Source: Kalmusia sp. IMI 367209 (Eukaryota > Ascomycota > Dothideomycetes > Pleosporales > Didymosphaeriaceae). Taken from it: 64,000 nt of DNA. The DNA is taken from contig JAPEUQ010000002.1 of the NCBI GenBank assembly GCA_027946365.1, forward strand, positions 3,038,001 to 3,102,000, in the 5' to 3' direction. Positions 12,427-22,531 of the stretch are shown in pieces; the stretch's first letter is position 1; each line of letters opens with the position of its first letter. Both the position numbers and the translations under genes were made by a program. The notes under the pieces were generated by a model that saw only the letters and a list, made by a program, of their open reading frames with translations, had not been told where the DNA came from and did not search any database.

Positions 12427-13205
12427 ATGTTTAGGAGAGTCGCAGCAGTCGTGCCCCAGGCCGGCCGGGTGGTCGCCACCAACGCCCGTCCGATGATCGC
12501 TTCTCCAGTCCGCACAGCAGCAGCACCCGTCACAGCAGCCGTCAACGGCCGGCGGCAGTACCACGAGAAAGATGAGTAGCCCCATGCGCCCCACTCCTTT
12601 TGCGCATTTCGTAACAACCTCCAATTTTCCGATTGTCGCTTCATCCCCGCGGAAGCTCCGTCATAGAACGCCCAGCTAACTTCCTTTTTACTGCTAGACC
12701 ACTACAACAAGCCGCGCAATGTCGGATCCATGTCCAAGACAGACACAGATGTCGGTACCGGCCTCGTCGGTGCACCGGCATGTGGCGACGTGATGAAGCT
12801 GCAAATTCGGGTCGACCCAAATAACAACACCATCAGTGACGTCAAGTTCAAGACCTTCGGATGCGGCAGCGCGATTGCAAGCTCGAGCTATCTGACTGAG
12901 CTGGTGCGGGGGATGACGCTGGAGGATGCGGCCAAGATCCGGAATACTGAGATTGCGAAGGAGTTGTGCTTGCCACCTGTAAAACGTGAGCTTTTCTTCA
13001 CCATGGACTAGCGAGGGATCGATTACTGACTAATGTTAACGTAGTCCACTGCTCCATGCTTGCGGAAGATGCCATCAAGTCCGCCATCTCGAATTACTAT
13101 ACCAAGAATCCGAACGCGCGGAAGACAGACCTCGGTGGCACCTCAGCGTCCCTACCGAAGATTGAAGTAGAGACCGTGACGGAGCCCAAGGTCGCGACGG
13201 CATAA
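12427..13205 (+). CDS. ISU1: Mitochondrial iron-sulfur cluster scaffold Isu1/IscU
   Basis: Scaffold on which 2Fe-2S clusters are built in the mitochondrial matrix with the cysteine desulfurase and frataxin. Exons 12427-12571, 12692-12985 and 13045-13205 give 199 residues. The N-terminus (MFRRVAAVV..., rich in Arg and Ala, no acids) is a targeting presequence. The IscU core runs from YHEKVLDHYNKPRNVG, with cluster Cys in GAPACGDV, FGCGSAIASS and LHCSMLAEDA, plus the Hsp70-binding LPPVK. The first intron appears to be AT-AC: it starts ATGAGT and ends TTTTTAC, with GCTAAC 11 bases before the end. Only this joint yields EKVLDHY; the nearby GT (12576) and AG (12697) would shift the frame. The second intron is an ordinary GT-AG of 59 bp. 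Confidence 0.95.
12572..12691 (+). other. Putative AT-AC spliceosomal intron in ISU1
   Basis: 120 bp, donor ATGAGTAGCC, acceptor TTTTTAC. The branch-like GCTAAC at 12675-12680 matches the ordinary U2-type fungal branch site, and the donor differs from a common GTGAGT donor only at its first base. Neither end resembles the U12 consensus (ATATCCTT and TTCCTTAAC). Its removal restores the invariant IscU sequence exactly. Confidence 0.8.
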
Positions 13206-14240
13206 AGTGAAAACAAATTGATACCATGGTGAAAATGAAAAAGTTGGAAGGGAGATGAGTAGCAGTGAAGGATGTATATTATATTACCTTTGGGTCTTAC
13301 CTTTTTGGCATCGGGACCCTCACTCTTTCTTCACTCTTGGCTTGACTGGACAAGGAATCCTAGGAGTTGAGAGCGTTGGACTGGATCGTATCGGGCGTGT
13401 TGCGTACATCTTCAGATTGGCTGGGATTCGGTGCACGCTTGTGCCCTATTGTACCTGTGGCATGCCTACAAAATAAGCAATTTAAGCTCGAACGTTTCAG
13501 CATTAGTGTTCTGTGATCCCTGGATCGATAATGTCGTGCAACGAGGGCGCTACATGTCAAAGTCGATAATCAGCAATGACCCATTACAACCATGAAAAAA
13601 CCGGTGGGACGGGATGGTAGGGAATAACCAAAGAACTGCGGAGCCCACTCGATTGATATACGCTTCCATGGAGGCTTTGCCATTGCTTAATCAGGTGGCT
13701 CTATGAGCCGAGTCTCACGCCACATTCTGATCTGATAGCGGCGGGATAGGGAAGGATCTGATCGTTCGGACCCCCGGAGACCGTGTACCAAATACTCGTG
13801 CCATGATCCCAAAACATGCACACTCCCCGCTTTAGGAGGGCGCATGGCTCGCACCTTCGTCGCGAGCAAGATGTTCTGGGAACAAAGTCCCTCCTCGCAC
13901 TTTTTGATAGCGAGGTAGAACGAGGTCTGGTAACTTAGCTGTATTATTTCATAGCTCTACCTTTAATACGTCTATGCTACGCTAAGCAATTGTTTGCTTT
14001 CATCTTGGGAAAGGGCCTCTAGAATGGGTTTTGGCATCGCTGTTGCACAGCAGGTGTGGGCGAGTCCTAGGCGAGCTGGCACACTGACAATCACCACCTT
14101 TACGTTTGCTGCCGGCCTCTCCCACACTTTCGCCTCTTCAAGACGACGATTCCCTTGCAGTGCTTTTCTCGTATAAGCCTTTCCCAGGCCGTCCTCAAAG
14201 TCATCTTTCGCACTTAGCCTGCTAGGAGTTCTCGGTAGCA
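13206..14240. other. Intergenic, no gene seen
   Basis: About 1 kb downstream of ISU1 with only short, featureless open frames. It ends where remnants of an F-box gene begin. Confidence 0.5.
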
Positions 14241-15343
14241 ATTACGACGCCCGGTAGCCTTCCTGGATGAGCAACACAACCTTGCCATATGGCCCAAGCC
14301 CACATCGTCGCGGTCGCCAACGTCGCTAAATGATGTCCCAAATGAGCTCATACTACGGATTATTGAATGCATACTCAATGTCGATCCACTGTTAGAAACA
14401 CAATGGTTACCATCTCTTCTCAATCTGGCCCGCACGAGCCGCCGGCTGCATTCGCCTCTCAACATCTTTCATGTATCAAAATCTCGACTCTATCAGGGGA
14501 ACATGCACATAAATTTTCCAAAAAATTATATTGTGTCCGATCTAGGCCTGTTGGTGAAACATGTTCGTTGGCACTATCGTGAGATGAACGACTACGATGG
14601 CTCCTGACCGAACGCATTCGTACATGAGAGGTAGAAACTCGCATCAAGCCAAGATTGATGCCGTGAAAGCAGGGCCAACGTGTATCGAAGCCTTCTCAAG
14701 ATTCGGCCAAGAGAAGCAAAATTGAGCGCTTTGTTTGAAGGTAACTCCAAATCTAACACGACTGGATGTTGTCGACAGGTATACACCAGACACAGGTACA
14801 CACTGGACGGACCCAATCCATTTTAGGGTATCTTCCTCTTTCCAGCGCTAAGAGTCGGTCTCCATTCACTTGACGGAGATACTTTTGCAAAGCCTCATGC
14901 CGATCTTTCTGCTACCGGCATGAACGAGCTCGAGCTGTCAGGGCTCGACAAAGTCGCTGGTAGCGAGTCACTCCTTGACGAGCACGACGCGGCAGATCCC
15001 TCAAGGGCAGCCAGCTGCAACATCGAACAAGTGCGGCTCAAGTGCTGCGGTCTGGTAACTCCTGTTGTAGCTGCACTCCTCCAGTTTCCCAAATGCCTAA
15101 AGTTCTTCCGACACGACTGCCTTGCAGTATCTCCTCCCAACCATCCAGTCGAAAGAGCATGGTTTGGAGTACTCGACGACGTTTGTCAGCCGTCTATCTC
15201 GCCATTCTGATACGCCTAGACACCTCAGTGTCTACGACAGCGTCGAGCTACACCGAACGAGAGAGGATTCGCTCGGTCCGCTCACATGGTTTCAATATCT
15301 GAAGGAACTCCACATACGGTATACTTGTTTGTTCGATTTATAG
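14241..15343 (+). pseudogene. Degenerate F-box/leucine-rich-repeat-like gene
   Basis: Pieces that read like one fungal F-box protein appear in order on the + strand but in alternating frames. At 14326 begins LNDVPNELILRIIECIL, a typical fungal F-box start, open to a stop at 14605. At 14735 begins LKVTPNLTRLDVVDRYTP in a second frame. From 14920 the first frame resumes (LELSGLD..., then VRLKCCGLVTPVVAALL). From 15122 the second frame carries LEYSTTF and then LGPLTWFQYLKELHIRY, ending at 15343. No set of GT-AG introns that I can see joins these, and no good start ATG precedes the F-box. I therefore read it as a decayed member of the large F-box family. A divergent spliced gene is the alternative. 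Confidence 0.55.
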
Positions 15344-15787
15344 ACTCCTTTGGATCTAGTCTGGGTGTAAAGATTACCGGGCAACGTGGAAGTAAATAGT
15401 GTTCCTGTTCGCAGCACGCGTAGAGGCCGTCATGTACCTGTGGAAAAGTTCTATGAAGGGTGAGATCGTTTTGAATACCGCTGGCGTGCTTCCAGAGAAA
15501 TCTGTCTGTTTGACACTCAATCGAACATTTGAAAGAAGGCTATTACATCTTAGTAGGGACTTTTGACGCAAGGAGGTATCCGAGCATGCATTACAGAGAA
15601 GCTTGATAGTTGGGCGAGGGAACGCTTTTCTTTCATGACAGTAGGTAGGCCATCACATAGAAATTAAATTGTACCAAGGTAGAAACATAAGGTACGCGAC
15701 CCGCCTAGCTGCTCCCATCAAGCCCTATCTCCTCTACATCAACAAAAGTGCCTGTACATGATAATTTGGACGCCTTCCAGTACGAAT
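15344..15787. other. Intergenic, no gene seen
   Basis: 444 bp between the F-box relic and the formamidase stop codon. AT-richer than its surroundings; probably holds the formamidase 3' UTR. Confidence 0.45.
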
Positions 15788-17282
15788 CTAGCTACTCGCA
15801 TATGCGCACGCCCCTAGATCCTTCTTCTCTGCCTTAGTCTCTGGCCTGATATCGAAGTCGAAGATATCCATCGGCAGTCCGATAGTGGTGCACGCATTTG
15901 GAAAATCGACTATACCTGCGATATGACCCTGAATAGGGGCGCAGGACAGCAGGAGATAGATCTGATAATCGTCGTAACCTGCGAATTTCCTCGTCAGCAA
16001 GCTCCTTCTACAGTCCAACTCATGATGTGGGAGGCCATGAAAAGCAGAGGAAGAGGAAGAGAGAAGGAACCCACCGTATCTTTTCAAATACTCAATGACT
16101 CTCAAACACGTCTGTCGATACGCAACCGTTGCGTCCAAGTAATGCTGCTTGCCGTGCTCGTCCACGCTGAACCCCTCGAAATAAATCATCCGTCCGGGTC
16201 CGAATTGTGGCTCCACCGGGCCGGGGATATATATCGGGCTCTTCATGCCTAGTTGCGCAACACCACCCTTCATGACCGTGAACTTGAGCGTGATGACGCC
16301 CGCCATCTCAATCGCCCCACAGAAAGAAATCTCGCCATCGCCCTGGGAGAAATGGAGGTCACCGACGCTGAACTTGGCGCCCTTGACGTGCACGGGTAGA
16401 TAGACCTTGGACCCGCGAGAGAGATTCTTGATGTCGCAGTTGCCGCCGTGTTCAGGCCTGCCGGGAATCGTTCGCGCGCCCTCCTTCCCGACTTTCTGCT
16501 TGATGTCGTCGGACGCGGCGCCGGCATGCACGTTCTGAGGCTGCGGCGGCTGCGCAACGATGCGGTCTGTGTGGCTGTGGGCCGAGATGAGCTCGCCTTC
16601 GCGCTGGTTCCACGTCTCGAGGACGTCTTGCGAGGGCGCGCAGCCGAGGATTCCCGGGTGGATGAGGCCTGCGAAGCGGACTCCTGGGATGTGCCGCGAG
16701 GAGCAGAAGATGCCCTCGAAGTCCCAGATTGCTTTGGCCCTGTGGAACTTCGTATCAGCAGCGAGCTTCTTCTGGGGAATGGGTCAAGAGACATACGGCT
16801 TGGGGTAGATCTCGTCTAGGAAGCCTCCGCCGTTCTCCTTTGCGAAAACGCCCGTGAAGCCCCAGGGTTGTTCTTGGAGCGGTTGTACGTCTTGGATCTC
16901 TACTAGAAGGACATCGCCTGGCTCGGCTGTCTCGATCTCGAAGGGGCCGGTAAGATAGTGGATGCGCGTGAGGTCGACGTCGCGAACATCATCTGCGGAA
17001 TCGTTGTTGCCGATTTGACCGCCTGTCCAATCTAGACATTCGATTTTTACAACTTCTCCGTTTTTTATGGTGCCGGCGAAGGGAACTGTGCGTGGATTAG
17101 TGATTGGAGCTGACGACTGGGTACCGATAATGATATACCGTCTGGATGCCAACGATTCTATCTGACGTTAATCTTGGGGTTTGACTTTGTAACTAAGCAT
17201 ATCTTACGTGGAGCTGTTTCTGCTCGGCTGGATCTTTGTCCAAGGATACCTTTGCAGCGTAGCGTATCTCTGATTTACCCAT
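15788..17282 (-). CDS. fmdS: Formamidase (FmdA/AmdA amidohydrolase family)
   Basis: Hydrolyses formamide to formate and ammonia, letting the fungus use it as nitrogen source. Exons 17282-17208, 17156-17138, 17085-16797, 16739-16075 and 15978-15788 give 412 residues, the usual length for fungal formamidases. Conserved blocks: ECLDWTGGQIGNNDSADDV, IHYLTGPFEIETAEPGDVL, WGFTGVFAKENGGGFLDE, AKAIWDFEGIFCSSRHIPG, GGNCDIKNLSRGSKVYLPV, FSQGDGEISFCGAIE and YLLLSCAPIQGHIAGIVD. The second exon is only 19 nt (NRWHPD). The last intron (96 bp) is in frame and would read through if retained. The upstream region has three HGATAR sites, so AreA-type nitrogen control is likely. The symbol follows Aspergillus usage; the family call is secure. 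Confidence 0.94.
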
Positions 17283-17790
17283 GATGATATGCACGTAGGA
17301 GTTTATTAAATGGCCAAGTACAAATAGCTATCTAAAGAGGCAAGAATATATCAGATCCGAGATCGTGAGTGTACGCGGGGGGTTGGATCAGTTTAAATGC
17401 ATGACGACTGCGGGGGTACAAGGCCTTCTCGTCACTCAATTGATAGCACAGCCCAGCTCCAGCTTCCGTGGAAGCATTTCAAGCTATTATCCGCGGATGG
17501 GGGAGCAAGGAAGCTGATAAGCTGGAGATACCAGAGCTGTTACGTATCCAAGCTAGAGCTTCTGCAGATGGGAATTAGAGCTTAGCTCTTAGCCACGGCC
17601 CCGCAGCGGGGTATTTGCTACGAACGGCAATACACATACACGTCGAGCAGCCAATGTAAGAATTGTTTGGCGAAGGGCTCAGATTGTTCCGCGGAAAAGA
17701 CATGTATTTGTTTACTTCACTGGCTTTGTTCATCTCAAGTCTACGTCTGAGCCGACATGCGCTCAAACACTCAAGCAAGGCAAATGCACT
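17283..17790 (-). promoter_or_regulatory. Formamidase upstream region with GATA sites
   Basis: The 508 bp between the formamidase start and the UsgS-like stop hold HGATAR motifs at 17328-17333 (AGATAG on the minus strand), 17441-17446 (TGATAG) and 17515-17520 (TGATAA). Such sites bind AreA/Nit2 factors in nitrogen-regulated fungal genes. Regulation here is inferred from motifs only. Confidence 0.45.
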
Positions 17791-19079
17791 CTAGGTGAAT
17801 TGTTTTCGCGGCGTTTGTCGGACTTCTGACCGGTACTCGTCCTTTGCTAGTGCGATATTGTATGCGTCCATGTCCTGCCATGGGAGGTTGAGAAATTCAT
17901 GTTTGTTCTTCCAGCGGACTGACTCCTGCTTGAACTCCTCAGCTTCAGAAGGAGCCGGCGGTGGATCTGTGATCTTGGTGATTAAGTAGGCTGTTGAGGC
18001 CTCCGCTAGGCCGTAGATGAGAACCCCAACTAAAGGTATCTTGACAAAGACGTAGAATCCAAGCCCAAAACCAAAGAGCACGCCCGCCCGGTCTTTGAAC
18101 CACAGCTGCTTCTGTTCCTTGGAGTAGCGAACGCGAGAAAAGTAGGGTTCCAACTGGCAGGAAGTCAGCGAAGGCGGATGTGATGTTGAGCAGCACTTAC
18201 AAGTTCACGCATGAGAGTTCGAGAAGAGAAATAGGATTGAAGAAAAGAGACCAAGTATCGTCGAGGCATCACAAGCGAGACTGCAAAAATAGCCACGGCT
18301 GGCTGAGGACCAACAGACTTTTGGAAGGTGTAGAAACTAGCGGCAGGGAGCACGAAGCGACCGACATATGGCACGTACGAAAGAGCTAGTACAGCTAGAG
18401 ATATGGCAGCCTTGCGTCCATATCTGATAGCGAATGCGGTGATGGCCTGTTTTAATGGTGTCTTGGCTTTGGCTTCATTCTTCGGGGCATGCGTCGGGTA
18501 CATATTCAGGTTGGGATAATACATGGCGCGAAGGCTGTGAGGATCTTCGGACTTATGTTTTTGTATGTAGGTTTGGTCGACCCATCGTAAGGAATCCATG
18601 AACATCTGGTCAAGGGTCGGGGTAATGTACCGCATGAGCGTCATCATGAAGAAGGGTATTTGAAGGACCGAGTGCTCGAGGAAGTGTAGGCCGTCCGCAA
18701 CGACATCATCCCAGTGAGCATGATCCATGTCTATGGTGAAGGATAGAATCCATAATAGGCCTCGGATACCAACTATCTGTCCCGCTATTAGCTACATTCA
18801 TACACGACATATTGTGCCATCGTGCATGTTGGAGACTGCAACAGTGTCCAAACAACATACCGGTATAGATACGATGATACGGATGGCAATGCCTGCAGCA
18901 ACTGCTAGAGCGGCTTGGCGATAGTGCTTGGAGGTAAAAAGCGCAGGATTCTGGAGGGCTCGGTTGACTGTGTACGATCTATTTTAGCAGAGCACATGGA
19001 GGGCAGTTTACACATGCTTACCGCCAACAAGAGTGAGCTGGGCTCCTCGCAATATTGCATTAGGGTCGAAGTTAGACAT
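17791..19079 (-). CDS. Multi-pass membrane protein, UsgS-like
   Basis: Resembles the Pezizomycotina family annotated as transmembrane protein UsgS; I know no established biochemical role. Exons 19079-19022, 18967-18861, 18791-18201 and 18153-17791 give 372 residues. The start MSNFDPNAILRGAQLTLVG is conserved-looking and lies just after the intergenic region. Hydrophobic stretches occur at about residues 32-62, 85-98, 150-175, 190-210 (around VAIFAVSLVM) and 270-310 (VLFGFGLGFYVFVKIPLVGV then the AEASTAYLI segment). The C-terminus after ITDPPPAPSEAEE is hydrophilic. It is divergent from the INP1-like gene with 459 bp between. Family recognised from memory; moderate confidence in the name, high in the gene. 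Confidence 0.85.
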
Positions 19080-19538
19080 GATTGCGTGCTCTCACCCGAC
19101 GGCTGGGACTAGAGGGTCTGTGGGAGTGGGAGATCAAACGACAAGCAGGTGTTAGAGCTGAGGAACTGGCGGGACGCGACTAATGACGTACGCGCCGGGC
19201 CGAGCGCACTGGCCTATGGGAATGAAAGGCCTTGTCCTCTGGCCGGTGCATGGCCGTGTTTACTTTCCAACCTCGCACGCAGAAACCTGCAGGGCCCTGT
19301 GGAATGCGGAGTACCTGAGGTTATAGCATAGAGAAGCTGCCCTGGTCTGCTGATGAGCAGCTGTACCGACCAGCTTGAAACCCTCCACACTTTAGCGCGA
19401 CCATCCAAGCCGCGTACGCTGGAACTCCGCCAGCCTGCTCACTACACCCAGCCACAGCGACAGAGCGACACATCGAGTCTCCTGGCGACTTCTATCTGGA
19501 CAATTAACAGACAGAAATGCCGCCCTGAGCGCTCAATC
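19080..19538. promoter_or_regulatory. Divergent promoter, UsgS-like gene and INP1-like gene
   Basis: 459 bp between the two ATGs on opposite strands. No TATA box stands out. It contains an in-frame upstream ATG for the INP1-like gene at 19353. Confidence 0.4.
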
Positions 19539-21377
19539 ATGTCTTCCCACGCCTCCGCGTCGAGTCCAGCGCATGCGCTGCCCGCTGCCTCGCATCCCAC
19601 TGTCCGCCGCTCCTTCACGCTCCCCGCGCGCATCGCAAGCAAGTCGCCTTCGCCCGCGCCTGCGTCCAGCGTCGATGGAATAGAGACTCTTTTCGTCTGT
19701 ACATCTACGAAGATTGTATCGTTCACCGCTTCAGGTTCGACAAGACGAGCATCGCCCTCGCGCCGCCACAGCGCTAACAGCGACGATGCATCGCCCTCTA
19801 TACCCTGGAGGTCAGCTACGGACCGCACGTTGGCATTCGGTCAGTGGGACATGGGTCACATGCTTTCAACATCGCTAACTGACGCTGCAGGCCCGCTGCG
19901 GATATATCGCGTGACATCCTCCAATGTCTCATTCCTCAACTCAGGCAATCTCCTACACACCATCTTCCCGAGATCCCAATGTTGGTGCGTCGACGGTGAA
20001 TCGATTTTCGTATTACGCATTCGACAAGATACATACTATCGCATAGAACTACCGCTCGAGTCTGCAGAGGACACGGAAAGGGTAGAGCACTTCAAGAAGG
20101 TACTGGGCCAGGTATTGCAGTACGAGAAAACCCGCTGCCCGTTCACACGCGGTTTTGAGGTAGAGCTACCAGAACGGCCGAAAACGCCACCGCGTAGACG
20201 ACCGAAGAAGCCACCGGAGAAAGCGAAGAAGTGGATTCTCGACAAAACGTGGCAGCCAGAAAACGGCTCGCGGCCTTGCACGCCTGTATTGGAAGGCTCG
20301 GATGCTGGCACCGCGTCTTCCTACGAGGAGGATGACAACTCGAGCATATGCACTGACACGAGCGAGTTGGTAGTCGAGTCTCCTGCCACTGTTCTAGAGG
20401 CCACCTCGCCGAAGCCCGCACCTATACCGCAACCGTCTGTCTCAGAACGCGCGAAGATGTTCCAAGGCACGCGGTCTGTCACAGCGCCAATAAAGCAAGG
20501 TAATCATCGATTATCTATCTCAAGCGAAGCTATACCCGCGGAAGTTGTTGAAGGACCCAAAGTCGAGGCATCCCTGAGTGAAACGAGCTTTGCCGCAGAG
20601 CCATACATCGAGAGGAAGGAATCGACCGACACACAAAGCATAGTGTCTACGGTGGACTCTTTCTACTCATTTGAGACATCCACTCAGCGCAGTCCCTCCC
20701 CACCATTCCTGGATGCCGAAGCCGAGCTTACCAATCCTTGGGTAGGAGAGCAAAGCATTGTGGGAGTGGACGCGAGAGGTCGCAGCAAACATCGTCGACA
20801 GACATCGGAATTGACAGTGAGGGCATCCTCCGAGCATATCGAGGAAGTGGCTCCAGTAACACCAACCGACAATCAATTTGTGTCTACGCCCACTATTGAG
20901 GTGCACCTATCACCGGCACCCTCCACCCCTCCGCTTGTGAGCGATTCGGATGATGACAGCCTCAGCCCACCGTCTCTAGACGTAGCTACCCCACCCGATG
21001 CGATTCGCATGAAGCGACTTACGGGAGCCACACAGAAGCGCGCGTTCTCCCCCATGCCCCACCCGCAAAACTTGTTCTGTCCGCCAGCACACGGTCCAAG
21101 GAAGCAATTCACAAGCGCTCTCATTCGAAAGACGGCCGAGATCGTCCTTGGGCCCCCTTCGCATCTTGTTCAACTCATGTTGCGCATCGCAGCTAAGATT
21201 TCCGATGGCATGTTTAGCTTTAGTACCTATCGTATCCGCAACACCGCCGAGAACATCCCTGGTTCCTGGGAATCCAGTGATGAGGAAGACTGGGCTGAGG
21301 ATGACTTTGGTATACCTTTGCGAAATATCGATGAATCTGCTTCTCGACGGAGAAGGTACACTAGGGACGTTGATTGA
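19539..21377 (+). CDS. INP1: Inp1-like peroxisome inheritance protein
   Basis: Peripheral peroxisomal protein that tethers peroxisomes to the cortex so that some stay in the mother compartment. Exons 19539-19839 and 19891-21377 give 595 residues. The intron (51 bp, GTCAGT donor, GCTAAC branch) is in frame and lies just before GPLRIYRV. The conserved N-terminal Inp1 domain is visible: IETLFVCTSTKIVSF, GPLRIYRVTSSNVSFLNSG, PRSQCWCVDGESIFVLRI and YYRIELPLES, then FEVELPERPKTP followed by a Pro/Lys/Arg-rich stretch. The rest is low-complexity and Ser/Pro/Glu-rich, typical of the family. I chose the ATG at 19539 (context atcATGtct); an in-frame ATG at 19353 would add 62 residues with no clear conservation. 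Confidence 0.88.
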   Translation: MSSHASASSPAHALPAASHPTVRRSFTLPARIASKSPSPAPASSVDGIETLFVCTSTKIVSFTASGSTRRASPSRRHSANSDDASPSIPWRSATDRTLAFGQWDMGHMLSTSLTDAAGPLRIYRVTSSNVSFLNSGNLLHTIFPRSQCWCVDGESIFVLRIRQDTYYRIELPLESAEDTERVEHFKKVLGQVLQYEKTRCPFTRGFEVELPERPKTPPRRRPKKPPEKAKKWILDKTWQPENGSRPCTPVLEGSDAGTASSYEEDDNSSICTDTSELVVESPATVLEATSPKPAPIPQPSVSERAKMFQGTRSVTAPIKQGNHRLSISSEAIPAEVVEGPKVEASLSETSFAAEPYIERKESTDTQSIVSTVDSFYSFETSTQRSPSPPFLDAEAELTNPWVGEQSIVGVDARGRSKHRRQTSELTVRASSEHIEEVAPVTPTDNQFVSTPTIEVHLSPAPSTPPLVSDSDDDSLSPPSLDVATPPDAIRMKRLTGATQKRAFSPMPHPQNLFCPPAHGPRKQFTSALIRKTAEIVLGPPSHLVQLMLRIAAKISDGMFSFSTYRIRNTAENIPGSWESSDEEDWAEDDFGIPLRNIDESASRRRRYTRDVD

Positions 21378-21818
21378 TATGATAGCCGAAGTAGCATACT
21401 TTGTTGCATATAGTGTTTCGTGATACCAGGCGTTTGGCATGATTGCATGTACCAATAGGGCTATCCCTTGGTATATTCTGGCTTTGTTTTGGGTTCTATT
21501 GTACGATATCATCGTCTTTTGTGAGCGGTACTTGTTTGTAATAGCATAGCATGGATGGAGACATAGCATCATGAGCAAAGGGATGAACAACCTCAATGAA
21601 TTATTTCTACTACACGAAGTCTGTATGCTATCAAGCTCCGCTAGTGTGTAGAATCATACTATCTGACTGACTCTGCGGCAGGGCAAAACAAGGTTGGGTC
21701 AAAAAAGTAAGCGAGTTGCGTAGTGTCTACAACCTCCTGAGTCACCACCCATCACAGACGCATGCTCAAGCAAAAAGGCAGCCACAACCCGGCTCAAGGC
21801 GCCACACCGCCAAAAAGA
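21378..21818. other. Intergenic, INP1 3' end to tRNA
   Basis: 441 bp without coding signal. A T-run on the minus strand at 21812-21816 lies just past the tRNA 3' end and fits a Pol III terminator. Confidence 0.5.
21812..21816 (-). terminator. Pol III terminator of tRNA-Ile
   Basis: Five T residues in the RNA-like strand three bases after the tRNA discriminator base, the standard Pol III stop signal. Confidence 0.75.
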
Positions 21819-21903
21819 TGGTCAGTACGGGGGTCGAACCCGCGACCTTGGCGTTAACAATAGGATATTAGCACCACGCTCTAACCAACTGAGCTAACCG
21901 ACC
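21819..21903 (-). tRNA. tRNA-Ile (anticodon AAU) with 11-nt intron
   Basis: Cloverleaf read on the minus strand. Acceptor stem GGTCGGT pairs with ACTGACC (one G-T), with discriminator A. D arm GCTC...GAGC, anticodon stem TGGTG/CGCCA, T arm GCGGG-TTCGACC-CCCGT. The anticodon loop is C-T-AAT-A, then an 11-nt insertion, then A, so the intron sits one base 3' of the anticodon, the canonical place. Total 85 nt, 74 after splicing. Confidence 0.95.
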
Positions 21904-22531
21904 GGCTATTCATTGATTGATGTGAAATTTGAAGCCAAATGCATATATATATCTCCACTTTGGTCTCATTTTGTGAGCCAGCAAGATCCGTATCACGCTG
22001 CTGGATGGTGGGATAGAATTTGCGTGTTGGTGGTATCCCGGATGCGCTATCGGATGAGTTGTGGGGCTGTGGAACGGGCTTCGGGGCTGGGGATTAGCAG
22101 GGCTGGATACTGGACTTCTTTAGTATGAAGTTTTTTCTGCGATCGGACTACTTGAATATAAAGAGAGCATCTTGTATGACTCTAACCTTTCTGCTTGATG
22201 AATCGATCTGTGTCTTCGATGGCCCTCGTGCGTCAAGTTTCAGAATGCTGAAGTGGGTACAATGTCCGACTTAAGTCCGGGATCTGCGATGACAGCTACA
22301 ATCTCGCAAGCTTGCACTGCACCTCAACATCCGCTTTTCTCGATTGCCAACGAAAGAAACGTCGCACTAACGTATTCAATACGGAATCGGCATCGACAGA
22401 TGACTACTTTGTTAAAACGCAGTATCGTTCGGGGTTGATGCTGCCGTCGGCTGGCCTGAATTGAATGCGTTGTAGGTCTACCATCGCCAGACTGAGCTTG
22501 AATTAGCTCGATAAACATACTTGAAATTGTC
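21904..22531. other. Intergenic, tRNA to homeobox gene
   Basis: 628 bp upstream of the homeobox/C2H2 gene, no coding signal. AT-rich around 21935-22220, with a short TATA-like run at 21943-21952. Confidence 0.45.

Noticed and set aside
12572..12691. U12-type reading of the ISU1 AT-AC intron
   Set aside because: The donor ATGAGTAG and branch GCTAAC do not resemble the U12 consensus; the U2 type is preferred.
12576..12697. Ordinary GT-AG intron in ISU1
   Set aside because: Joining these sites shifts the frame and loses the invariant VL of EKVLDHY; the AT-AC joint fits exactly.
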